Source: Massilia sp. CF038 | GTDB lineage: Bacteria; Pseudomonadota; Gammaproteobacteria; Burkholderiales; Burkholderiaceae_D | Direction of reading: 5' to 3' | Length of the DNA stretch: 64,000 nucleotides | NCBI RefSeq assembly: GCF_900129765.1 | Contig: NZ_FQWU01000002.1 | Span: 992,001 to 1,056,000 of the forward strand | Shown: positions 56,651-64,000 of the stretch, piece after piece | Position numbering within the stretch: position 1 is the stretch's first letter | Layout: each line of letters opens with the position of its first letter | Translations under genes and position numbers: made by a program | The notes under the pieces: model-generated | Seen by the model: only the letters and a program-made list of their open reading frames with translations | The model's database searches: none | What the model was told of the DNA's origin: nothing

Positions 56651-57819
56651 GCGCGCTCCACTTTCCATAACGCCCCCAGCGCAAGGAGCAGGAATACCAG
56701 GCTGGGCGCAATGGCCGTCAGAACGGCTGGCATGGCACTTAACACGCCCAGGTGCGAGAACAGCGTATTGATCAGCAGGAAGCCAAAGCCGATCATGATG
56801 CCAACAAAAATCTTCAGGCTCACACCGCCACTGCGCGTTTGCAGATAGGCGAACGGCAGCGCCAGCGCCATCATCACGAAAATGGCCAGCGGGTCAAACA
56901 GCTTCTTCCAGAATGCGATCTTGAAGCGCTCGCTCTCCTGCTTGTTTTCGCTCAGGTGACGGGTGTAGACCGCCAGCTCGTTGGCCGACATGCGGTCTGG
57001 ATCGGAGGCCGACACGGCGATGATCTTGGGCGTCACTTCCGACACCAGGTCCATGCCGGCCAGCTTGCGTGTGGTGACCCGGCTGGTCTCCTGGCCAAAG
57101 GTGGCCGGGCCGGTACCGCTGGAAGCGCCGTCGGGCAGCGGCCCCGTATTCGAGAAGGTGGTCTCGGTCACCTCTTCCAGGCGCCAGGTATTGTCACCTT
57201 TAAAGGTGGCGCGCGCCGCGGTGATCAGGCTGCGCATGCGCAAGCTGGTGTCGAACTCGTACAGCCGTACGTCCTGCAGCAGGCCATCGTTGCGGTACTG
57301 GCGCACATTGAAAAAGCGCGAGCCCGTCACCTTGCCGGTAATGCCTTCACTGCGCACCACATCCTTGGTCCACATGCCCGACACAAAGCCCTGCGACACG
57401 GTGGCGCCGCGGGCTGTCAGCTTGAGGCGCTCGGCCAGCGGCGCGGTACGCGGCGCAATCAGTTCGCCAAACACAAACGTGACCAGCACCAGCACAATAC
57501 CGATTTTAAACAGCATCCACGCTGCCAGGCGGGTCGACATGCCCGAGGCGCGCATGATGGTGAACTCGGAGCTGGAGGCAAATTGCGCCATGGCGTACAC
57601 GGTGCCGATCAGCGCTGCCACCGGCATTGCCTCGTACACGTGAAACGGCACCCGCAGCAGCACGTACAGGAAGGCATGCTGAATCGCATAACCGGCCTTG
57701 CCGACCGAAGGCAGTTCACCGGTCAGATCGAAAAACGCCGACAGTGCCAGGAATGCGACCAGCACAAACGCCACCGCCTGCATGATCGAGACGAAAAAAT
57801 AACGCTGCAGGATCTTCAT
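56647..57819 (-). CDS. lptG: LPS export permease LptG
   Basis: Inner-membrane permease of the LptBFG lipopolysaccharide exporter, 390 aa. Seen: LQRYFFVSIMQAVAFVLVAF start helix, TMYAMAQFASSSEFTIMRASGM coupling segment, a periplasmic beta-jellyroll centre, and three C-terminal helices. Start MKILQRYF is fixed by an ATGA overlap with lptF; a long upstream extension over lptF is rejected. LptG pairs with LptF and the ATPase LptB to pull LPS from the membrane. Confidence 0.95.
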   Translation of the reverse strand: MKILQRYFFVSIMQAVAFVLVAFLALSAFFDLTGELPSVGKAGYAIQHAFLYVLLRVPFHVYEAMPVAALIGTVYAMAQFASSSEFTIMRASGMSTRLAAWMLFKIGIVLVLVTFVFGELIAPRTAPLAERLKLTARGATVSQGFVSGMWTKDVVRSEGITGKVTGSRFFNVRQYRNDGLLQDVRLYEFDTSLRMRSLITAARATFKGDNTWRLEEVTETTFSNTGPLPDGASSGTGPATFGQETSRVTTRKLAGMDLVSEVTPKIIAVSASDPDRMSANELAVYTRHLSENKQESERFKIAFWKKLFDPLAIFVMMALALPFAYLQTRSGGVSLKIFVGIMIGFGFLLINTLFSHLGVLSAMPAVLTAIAPSLVFLLLALGALWKVERA

Positions 57820-58952
57820 TTGTGGGGGGCTCCTTGCGGTGCCAGGCGGGGGCGCTTGAGCGCAGCCCACAGGACCTTGGGGTGATAGCGGTGATTCGGA
57901 TTGAGGCGCCAGACGAACATGGCCAGCACCCACAGCGCGACCAGCAGGTGCAGCGGCCACCAGGCCATGGCAAATTCCGACTTGCCCTGGGCCACGCTGG
58001 CCTGGCTCATTTTCGACAGGTTCAGGTAGGTAATGAAGATCAGCAGTGCCAGAATGAGGTTGGTGGCGCTGCCCGCGCGCGGGTTGACGAAACCAAGCGG
58101 AATGGCCAGCAGGATCAGCAGGAAGCACGTGATTGGCGCGCCAATGCGGTACAGCAGTTCGGCGCGCGTGCTGCGGTTGGGCGTGGCCAGCAGCTCCTGG
58201 GTGGACAGGGCGTCAGTGGGCAATTCGCCGTCCGCCACCGGCCCCTGGGTGGCCACGCGCATGGAATAGCGTTCAAATTCCATCGACTGGAAGTCGGCCT
58301 GGCCCGGGTTGCCCTGGTAGCGGCGTCCGTTTTTCAGGACCAGGAACTGGCCGCCTTTGCCATCCGGTTCGATCACGCCTTCCTTGGCCACGACCACCGT
58401 ATTGAGTTTGTCTTCCACCGTATTGACGAACACATTGTGCACCAGTGTGGCTTCGCCGGAGACGCCTTCGACAAAGAAGACCCGATTGGCCGACGAGGAT
58501 TCCTTGAACTGGCCGGGCGAGACTTTTTTGAGGTCTTCGCGCTTTTCGAAGCGCTGCACGAATTCGCTGCTCTTCATTTTGGCCCACGGAGTGACGAACA
58601 GCGACAGCGATGCGGTCAGTATCACCAGCGGCAAGCCAAAGATCAGCACGGGACGGATCCAGCGCGTGAGCGACAGGCCGGAGGCGAACCAGACGACCAT
58701 CTCGGAATCGCGATAGGTGCGCGTCACGACCGCCAAAACAGAAATAAAGCTGGTGAGAGTCAGGATAGTTGGCAGATAATTCAACATTGCGAACGCGATC
58801 AGCGCGACCACGTCGCCCGACGCGACTTTGCCGCCGGCCGCCTTGCCCAGGATCGAAATCAGGGTCCAGGTCACCAGGACGGTAAACAGAACAGTGAAGG
58901 TAGCGCCGGCCGAAGCGGCAAGTTCACGACGCAATGCGCGTTGGAAGATCAT
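57816..58952 (-). CDS. lptF: LPS export permease LptF
   Basis: Partner permease of LptG, 378 aa. Seen: start [23 protein letters not shown], the coupling segment [19 protein letters not shown], a periplasmic domain around [20 protein letters not shown] and C-terminal helices with [16 protein letters not shown]. Divergent from pepA, with a 68-base gap, as is common in proteobacteria. Confidence 0.95.
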   Translation of the reverse strand: MIFQRALRRELAASAGATFTVLFTVLVTWTLISILGKAAGGKVASGDVVALIAFAMLNYLPTILTLTSFISVLAVVTRTYRDSEMVVWFASGLSLTRWIRPVLIFGLPLVILTASLSLFVTPWAKMKSSEFVQRFEKREDLKKVSPGQFKESSSANRVFFVEGVSGEATLVHNVFVNTVEDKLNTVVVAKEGVIEPDGKGGQFLVLKNGRRYQGNPGQADFQSMEFERYSMRVATQGPVADGELPTDALSTQELLATPNRSTRAELLYRIGAPITCFLLILLAIPLGFVNPRAGSATNLILALLIFITYLNLSKMSQASVAQGKSEFAMAWWPLHLLVALWVLAMFVWRLNPNHRYHPKVLWAALKRPRLAPQGAPHK

Positions 58953-59020
58953 TCGAAAGTTATAATCACAGGTTAGGCAGTGCGCGTCACGGTACGCTAA
59001 TACACGAAATGGAGATTCAA

Positions 59021-60514
59021 ATGGACTTTAGCATAAAAGCATTCGACACAAAAAACACCATCGCTGCAGCGAAATCTGGCTGCATCGCGGTTGCGGTGTT
59101 CGAAAATAAAAAACTCTCGCAGGAAGCTAAAGCCCTCGACAAGGGTGGTGAAATCACCGCAGCGCTCAAATCGGGCGACCTGTCCGGCAAGGCCGGCAGC
59201 ACCCTGCTGCTGCGCGACGTCAGTGGCGCCGCCGCCAGCCGCGTACTGCTGGTCGGCATGGGCAGCGATGACGCTGTCAGCGAAAAAAGCTTCGCTTCCG
59301 CCGTTGGCGCAACCCTCAAAGCCTTCGCTTCGCTGGGCTGCCAGGACGCCATTATCGCATTACCGCTCGCCGATGTGAAAGAGCGCGATGCAGCATGGGC
59401 CATGCGCACCATCGTCATCGCCGCGCACGAGAGCGTGTTCCGTACCGACACCCAGAAAAGCAAGAAAGACCCGGCACCTGCGGGCGTGCACAAGATCACC
59501 CTGGCTGCCGCTGCCAATACCGAAAGCAAGACCGCGCTGGCCCAGGCCACTGCCATTGCCAACGGCATGAACCTGACCAAGGAACTGGGTAATCTGTCGG
59601 CCAACGTCTGCACCCCGACCTATCTGGCCAACACCGCCAAAAAACTGGCCAAGGAATTCAAGTTCGAAGTCGAAGTCCTGGAGCGCAAGCAGCTCGAAGC
59701 GCTCAAGATGGGCAGCTTCCTGTCGGTGACCAACGGCAGCGAAGAGCCGCCGAAATTCATCGTTCTCAAGCACATGGGCGGCAAGGCCAAGGATGCACCG
59801 GTGGTCCTGGTCGGCAAGGGCATCACCTTTGACACGGGCGGCATTTCGATCAAGGCCGGTCCTGGCATGGACGAAATGAAGTACGACATGTGCGGCGCCG
59901 CGTCGGTGCTGGGGACCTTCCGCGCCATTGGTGAAATGGGCTTGAAGCTCAACGTGATCGGCATCGTCGCCGCCTGCGAAAACATGCCGTCGGGCCGCGC
60001 CACCAAGCCAGGCGACATCGTCACCTCGATGAACGGCCTGACCATCGAAGTGCTCAATACCGACGCCGAAGGCCGCCTGATTCTGTGCGACGCCCTGACC
60101 TACGCCGAGCGCTTCAACCCGGCCGCCGTGGTCGACATCGCTACCCTGACGGGCGCCTGCATCGTGGCCCTGGGCCACCACAACTCGGGCCTGTTCACGC
60201 GCACCGATGCCGCCCACGAAAAGCTGGCCGCAGAACTGCTTGACGCCGGCCAGAACGCCAGCGATACCGCATGGCGCCTGCCGATCGGTGAGCTGTACAA
60301 CGAGCAGCTCAAGTCCAACTTTGCCGACCTGGCCAACATCGGCACCCCGGGCGGCGCCAGCTGCACCGCGGCGGCGTTCCTGGAAAACTTCACCCGCAAG
60401 TACACCTGGGCCCACCTCGACATCGCCGGCACCGCATGGAAGTCGGGCGGCGCCAAGGGCGCAACCGGCCGTCCCGTGCCTTTGCTGGCGACCTTCCTGA
60501 TCAACCGCACCTGA
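59021..60514 (+). CDS. pepA: Leucyl aminopeptidase
   Basis: M17 metallo-aminopeptidase, 497 aa, that removes N-terminal residues from peptides. Seen: [30 protein letters not shown] (two-metal site) and the family signature [10 protein letters not shown] near residue 346, plus a C-terminal WRLPIGELY block. Start MDFSIKAF has GGAG six bases before it; the in-frame extension to 58934 lies over the lptF start and is rejected. In E. coli PepA also acts in DNA site-specific recombination; not shown here. Confidence 0.96.
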   Translation: MDFSIKAFDTKNTIAAAKSGCIAVAVFENKKLSQEAKALDKGGEITAALKSGDLSGKAGSTLLLRDVSGAAASRVLLVGMGSDDAVSEKSFASAVGATLKAFASLGCQDAIIALPLADVKERDAAWAMRTIVIAAHESVFRTDTQKSKKDPAPAGVHKITLAAAANTESKTALAQATAIANGMNLTKELGNLSANVCTPTYLANTAKKLAKEFKFEVEVLERKQLEALKMGSFLSVTNGSEEPPKFIVLKHMGGKAKDAPVVLVGKGITFDTGGISIKAGPGMDEMKYDMCGAASVLGTFRAIGEMGLKLNVIGIVAACENMPSGRATKPGDIVTSMNGLTIEVLNTDAEGRLILCDALTYAERFNPAAVVDIATLTGACIVALGHHNSGLFTRTDAAHEKLAAELLDAGQNASDTAWRLPIGELYNEQLKSNFADLANIGTPGGASCTAAAFLENFTRKYTWAHLDIAGTAWKSGGAKGATGRPVPLLATFLINRT

Positions 60515-60530
60515 TCAGCGTTCGTGCAGA

Positions 60531-60566
60531 CGTAAAAAAAGCAGCTGCGAAGCTGCTTTTTTTACG
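60531..60566. terminator. Bidirectional terminator after pepA
   Basis: Perfect 16-bp stem CGTAAAAAAAGCAGCT / AGCTGCTTTTTTTACG with a GCGA loop between convergent pepA and a lipoprotein gene. A- and T-runs on both sides allow termination in both directions. Confidence 0.92.
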
Positions 60567-60578
60567 TCCGGGCCCCGA

Positions 60579-61040
60579 TCAATGCAATTCTGTCTCTTGT
60601 GGCTCGTCGCGCAGGGGGCCATCGGGCGCGCGTCCGGTGGGCACCATCAGCACGGTCAGCGTTTCGGGGTATTCGAAGCCGGCCCCGGTGCGCTTGTCGT
60701 ACAGGTAGCCCAGGCCTGCCGTGGTCACCGCGTTGCCAATGGTGGCCATGTTGTTGGGGCGCGATGCAAAACGCTCCTGCCCCACGCTGGCATTGCCTTT
60801 TTTGCAGTCGACGAACAGATTGCCCGCGCTCTTGCGGATCGAGACGTGGCCTGGCGCTGTCACGAACCAGCGGCCAGCATCGTTGGTCAGCACGCAGCCG
60901 ACGTTACCGATTTCGCGATTGTCCTGCACCGCGCGCACCATCAGCGCCTGTTCGGGACTGTCGCCCAGCGAGGCACAACCGCCCAATACAAGGGCTGCCG
61001 CCGCCAGCGCCAGCACATAGATTCGATTCATTTTTGCCAT
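60579..61040 (-). CDS. Hypothetical lipoprotein
   Basis: A 153-residue protein with a lipoprotein signal peptide whose lipobox LGGC puts the modified Cys near residue 21. The mature part has two more cysteines (NVGCVLTN, FVDCKKGN). No family is recognised. The start MAKMNRI has GGAG closely upstream and is preferred to Met 14 or the far Met. Probably outer-membrane or inner-membrane anchored. It follows the creA gene on the same strand. Confidence 0.72.
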   Translation of the reverse strand: MAKMNRIYVLALAAAALVLGGCASLGDSPEQALMVRAVQDNREIGNVGCVLTNDAGRWFVTAPGHVSIRKSAGNLFVDCKKGNASVGQERFASRPNNMATIGNAVTTAGLGYLYDKRTGAGFEYPETLTVLMVPTGRAPDGPLRDEPQETELH

Positions 61041-61104
61041 GGTCTCCACCTGTTTCACACTGCCTTGCACGCTGTTTACGGCAAACGCGCGGCGATCTTC
61101 AGGG

Positions 61105-61578
61105 TTACTTTAGCGGAATTGGCTGATTTGCGGGGACCGGCACTGCGGTCACGCTGTTTTTCGGGCTGCCGTCGACCAGGCGGTCCGAGTACACCAGGTA
61201 GACCAGCGCGTTGCGCTTGCTGTCGACCATGCGCACCACACGCACGTGCTTGAAAAAGATCGAGGCGCGCTCGGTGAACACCTCATCCTGGCGCGGCACG
61301 CTGCCGTTGAAGGAAATGGCGCCCACCTGGCGGCAGGCGACGGAAGAATCGGCCTTGTCTTCGGCCAGACCAATGGCGCCCTTGATGCCGCCCGTTTTTG
61401 CGCGCGACAGATAGCAGCTCACGCCATTGACCTTGGGATCATCGAACACTTCGACCACGACCTTGTGATCGGGACCGAGCAGCTTGAACGCGGTATCGAC
61501 CGCGCCCACCGTTTCGGCCGATGCGCCCAGCGAAGCGCTGCATAGAACAAAGCCCACCACTGCCTGGCTGACGCGCAT
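61105..61578 (-). CDS. creA: CreA family protein
   Basis: A 157-residue exported CreA-type protein. Seen: signal peptide ending ASAE, DTAFKLLGPDHKVVVEVFDDPKVNGVSCYLSRAK-type block with one Cys, and ACRQVGAI, both typical of CreA. Its function is unknown in E. coli, where it lies by creBCD. The start MRVSQAV has AGGAT upstream. The downstream lipoprotein may be cotranscribed. Confidence 0.88.
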   Translation of the reverse strand: MRVSQAVVGFVLCSASLGASAETVGAVDTAFKLLGPDHKVVVEVFDDPKVNGVSCYLSRAKTGGIKGAIGLAEDKADSSVACRQVGAISFNGSVPRQDEVFTERASIFFKHVRVVRMVDSKRNALVYLVYSDRLVDGSPKNSVTAVPVPANQPIPLK

Positions 61579-61616
61579 AATCGATCCTGTGAACATGGCC
61601 GCAGCTCGGGCCGTGA

Positions 61617-61805
61617 CTACTCTACCGGGGTGAAGCGCTGCACGAGCGTGCCGTCGACTTCGATCATCTGGAAAAAAACGTCCCGCGGACGGGTCCAGTA
61701 GGACCCGTCTGGTGCAGTGTAGACGATCATTTCGGACAAGTCAGACTCAAGCGTGGCCACGCATACCAACTGGTACAGTCCACCCTTATAGTGCCGGAAC
61801 TGCAT
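61617..61805 (-). CDS. DUF1653 family small protein
   Basis: A 62-residue protein of the DUF1653 type, with FRHYKGGLYQLVCVATLESD and WTRPRDVFFQMIEVDG, the family's core. Function unknown; such proteins are short all-beta domains. Its start overlaps the stop of the next upstream gene (TGATG). Confidence 0.85.
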   Translation of the reverse strand: MQFRHYKGGLYQLVCVATLESDLSEMIVYTAPDGSYWTRPRDVFFQMIEVDGTLVQRFTPVE

Positions 61806-62188
61806 CAGTTCTCGGACTTGTCTTCAGCCAGCGCCTTCTGCTTTTTCTTCAATCCCTGGATCACCTTGAGGACGCCTTCGATGCCTGCGCTGTCGTCCAG
61901 GTCGCTGAACGCGTCGAGCACTTCGTTGAGCACGCGGTTACGTACCGCACTCTCATCGCTAGTGGCCGGCGCAGCGGCGCGAACGCCTTCGACTGGCGCA
62001 TCCTTCGGCACTGCTTTTGCCGCGGCAGGCTTTGCCGTTGCAGCTGCAGTTTTGCCATGCGCTAACGCGGCTTGCCAGATGACCCAGCGGCGCTGCGTTT
62101 CGAAAACGAGGTATTCATCGGGTTTGTCTTCACGGCGGCGTACGATGTGGCCATCGCGCTGGGCCCATGCTTCAAATGCATTTCGCAT
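61805..62188 (-). CDS. Hypothetical protein with Ala/Lys linker
   Basis: A 127-residue protein. The N-terminal part (WAQRDGHIVRRREDKPDEYL) leads to an Ala/Lys/Pro-rich linker (about residues 45-75) and a helical acidic end with GIEGVLKVIQGLKKKQKAL. It resembles no family I know. The stop and the DUF1653 start share a base, so the two are translationally coupled. Confidence 0.65.
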   Translation of the reverse strand: MRNAFEAWAQRDGHIVRRREDKPDEYLVFETQRRWVIWQAALAHGKTAAATAKPAAAKAVPKDAPVEGVRAAAPATSDESAVRNRVLNEVLDAFSDLDDSAGIEGVLKVIQGLKKKQKALAEDKSEN

Positions 62189-62639
62189 TTCAATCCTTTA
62201 TAAATGCTGTGTTCGCATTTTTATCCCTAGCGGAAAATACTTTTCCAACTAGAACCACCTATCGGGCAGAAACTGCCTTCCAGGACATGTACTACGACAC
62301 TTCCAACGGGCAACTAGCGGCTGGCCTCTCCCCAACCATACCGCTATTCAACTATATATTACTCTCTCAGTTATAAGAATGCAATTTTTTATTCCCCAAA
62401 GGTAACAATAGTCCAAAAACGTTGTTTTGTATTACTGTTGTTACACTTTGAAACAGTTTGCTGCGAGCCTTTAGGCACACTGCATAATGTTCCGATTGTT
62501 GAGTGTAAAGAAAATATGTGTTTTTGTCAAAGATGTTATGACTGCAACTTTCTAAGCGGTTTGAGTGACAATCTGCGCTTCTTGCACTAAAGCACTGATA
62601 GGTTGATACTGCCTGCTTCGCAACATTGCCCCCTCCCCC
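62189..62639. other. AT-rich intergenic region with no recognisable gene
   Basis: A 451-base gap between divergent genes, the only one over 300 bases. It is much richer in A/T than the rest of the window (for example runs near 62350-62400 and 62500-62560). The reading frames across it are short or antisense shadows of xth. No hairpin terminator, tRNA or strong repeat is seen. Apart from a possible xth promoter near its right end, nothing can be assigned. Confidence 0.6.
62582..62610 (+). promoter_or_regulatory. Candidate xth promoter
   Basis: TTGCAC (62582-62587), a 17-base spacer and GATACT (62605-62610), 29 bases before the xth ATG. Both boxes match the sigma-70 consensus in four of six positions. 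Confidence 0.4.
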
Positions 62640-63410
62640 ATGAAAATTGCAACTTGGAACGTCAATTCCTTGAAAGTTCGCCTGCCGCATCTGCTGCGCT
62701 GGCTGGAAGAAAATCCAGTAGACGTACTCTGCCTTCAAGAGACCAAACTCACTGACGACAAGTTCCCCATTTCTGAAATTAATTCGGCAGGCTACCAAGT
62801 CGTCTTCAGCGGGCAAAAAACCTACAACGGCGTGGCCATCCTGTCGCGCCTGCCCATCAGCGACGTGGTCAAGAACAATCCGCGCTATTCCGACGAACAG
62901 CAGCGCATCCTGGCCGCCACCGTCGGCGGGGTCCGTTTCATATGCGCCTATGTGCCCAACGGCCAGGCGGTCGACACTGACAAATATGTGTACAAGCTGG
63001 CGTGGCTGGCGGCCCTGCGCGAGTGGCTGGCCGAAGAAATGATCACCCATGCCGACCAGGGCCTGGCCATTCTGGGCGATTACAATATCGCCCCGGAAGA
63101 CCGCGATGTGCACGACCCGGTGGCATGGGCAGGCCAGGTTCTGTGTTCGGACAAGGAACGCGCGGCGCTGACCGGCTTGATGGATCTGGGGCTGACCGAT
63201 TCCTACCGCATGTTCGAGCAGCTCGACAAATCCTTCAGCTGGTGGGACTACCGCATGCTCGGCTTCCAGAAAAACAAGGGGCTGCGCATCGACCATATCC
63301 TGCTGTCGGCCGCGCTGGCCAAACGCTGCACCGCCTGCACCATCGACCGCGCCCCGCGCAAATGGGAACAGCCGTCGGACCACGCACCGGTGATCGCTAC
63401 CCTGTCGTAA
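62640..63410 (+). CDS. xth: Exodeoxyribonuclease III
   Basis: AP endonuclease/3' exonuclease of base-excision repair, 256 aa. Seen: MKIATWNVNSLKVRLPHLLRW, VDVLCLQETKL (metal-binding Glu), ILGDYNIAPEDRDVHDP (catalytic Asp/Asn) and the C-terminal SDHAPVIATL (catalytic His). Preceded by the AT-rich gap; its stop is one base from that of the convergent EAL gene. Confidence 0.95.
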   Translation: MKIATWNVNSLKVRLPHLLRWLEENPVDVLCLQETKLTDDKFPISEINSAGYQVVFSGQKTYNGVAILSRLPISDVVKNNPRYSDEQQRILAATVGGVRFICAYVPNGQAVDTDKYVYKLAWLAALREWLAEEMITHADQGLAILGDYNIAPEDRDVHDPVAWAGQVLCSDKERAALTGLMDLGLTDSYRMFEQLDKSFSWWDYRMLGFQKNKGLRIDHILLSAALAKRCTACTIDRAPRKWEQPSDHAPVIATLS

Positions 63411-63411
63411 C

Positions 63412-64000
63412 TTACGATTTCGCCGGCGCCGCGCTCAAGGCGCCAGCGGCAGCAGCAGCGGGCATCGGCTGCGAGAACAGATAGCCCTGCGCAAACTGGC
63501 AGCCCTTCTCCTTGAGCAGGGCGTACTGCCCTTCCGTTTCCACGCCCTCTGCCACCACCGACAGCTGCAAGCTGTTGGACAGAGCAATGATGGCGCTGAC
63601 AATGGCGCGGTCTTCCGAACTGTCTTCCAGGTCCTTGATAAAGGCGCGGTCAATCTTGATCTTCTTGACCGGGAACCGCTTCAGATACGCCAGGCTCGAA
63701 TATCCGGTGCCGAAGTCGTCGATCGACAAACGAATCCCCAGGCCGTTGATCTGGTCCAGAATTTCCAGTGTCTGCTCGCCGTGCTGCATCAGCGCGGTCT
63801 CGGTAATTTCAAATTCCAGCAGGGCCGGATCGATCCCGGTTTCGTCGAGCACCTTGCGGATTGACTCGATCAGACCGCGGTTCATGAACTGGCGCGGTGA
63901 CAGGTTCACGGCCAGCGGCACCGGCTGCAGGCCTTGCTGCTGCCAGGTGACGATCTGCTGGCAGGCGCGCCGCATCACCCATTCGCCAATCGGCACAATC
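63412..64000 (-). CDS. EAL-domain phosphodiesterase, C-terminal part (runs off window)
   Basis: The last roughly 195 residues of a cyclic-di-GMP phosphodiesterase; the N-terminus and the EAL motif lie beyond base 64000. The visible catalytic blocks are intact: NLSPRQF, FEITETAL, DDFGTGYSSLAYL, KIDRAFIKDL, VVAEGVET and QGYLFSQPM. These bind the two metals and substrate, so an active enzyme is likely. Whether a GGDEF or sensory domain precedes it cannot be seen. The tail is Ala-rich. Confidence 0.93.
   Translation of the reverse strand, partial: IVPIGEWVMRRACQQIVTWQQQGLQPVPLAVNLSPRQFMNRGLIESIRKVLDETGIDPALLEFEITETALMQHGEQTLEILDQINGLGIRLSIDDFGTGYSSLAYLKRFPVKKIKIDRAFIKDLEDSSEDRAIVSAIIALSNSLQLSVVAEGVETEGQYALLKEKGCQFAQGYLFSQPMPAAAAAGALSAAPAKS

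Overview
The window reads as a single chromosomal segment of a high-GC betaproteobacterium. Gene content and protein styles point to Oxalobacteraceae (Massilia/Duganella/Janthinobacterium type): a Gram-negative porin with MQGKMLV-style signal, an E. coli-type MurB, CysB-linked sulfate assimilation with a DUF934 protein, a HemP-like gene under a Fur box, LptF/LptG, and dispersed GGGGTCAGACCCC-type palindromes. The taxonomic call is inference; no rRNA or tRNA gene was recognised. Nearly all DNA is coding, and many neighbouring genes are joined by ATGA/TGATG overlaps.

Region by region. 1-11.8 kb holds housekeeping and accessory genes: a Tat-exported PhoD-like phosphatase, a solute-binding protein, a very long Ala/Glu coiled-coil protein, SrkA-type kinase, a YecA/SEC-C protein, an HPP-CBS membrane protein, a membrane patatin-like phospholipase with an embedded small ORF at its 3' end, and oligoribonuclease. 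11.8-19.7 kb carries an M48 protease-phhB-rsgA run, a large TPR-GAF histidine kinase, and argF-argG. 19.9-28.8 kb is a complete seven-gene Wsp surface-sensing chemosensory operon (wspA to wspR) ending in the diguanylate cyclase WspR, with ppnP coupled to its last gene. 28.8-32 kb has murB, yajQ and a nitronate monooxygenase. 32-35.5 kb encodes a LytS/AlgR-type two-component pair plus a NarL-family-type sensor kinase. A strongly expressed-looking porin follows.

37.8-45 kb is an assimilatory sulfate reduction cluster (cysB, then cysI, DUF934, cysH, cysD, cysN, cobA): CysDN makes APS, the Cys-rich CysH reduces it to sulfite, siroheme CysI reduces sulfite to sulfide, and CobA supplies the siroheme precursor. 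46-50.7 kb is a minus-strand TonB receptor-phytase-small protein operon. 51-53.5 kb has a degenerate GGDEF protein coupled to an AraC-type regulator, then a Fur-box hemP unit. 53.5-56.3 kb is a GH13-like protein divergent from a LacI regulator. 56.3-64 kb holds a CbiX-type chelatase with lptG-lptF, divergent pepA, small envelope proteins (a lipoprotein and CreA), xth, and the end of an EAL-domain gene that runs off the window.

Cyclic-di-GMP is a recurring theme (WspR, YajQ, the degenerate GGDEF protein, the EAL protein). The best candidates for something less well described are the in-frame small ORF inside the patatin gene, the GGDEF-like/AraC overlap with a kept I-site but broken active site, the ppnP-wspR coupling, the phytase-linked 165-residue protein, and several intergenic repeat elements.
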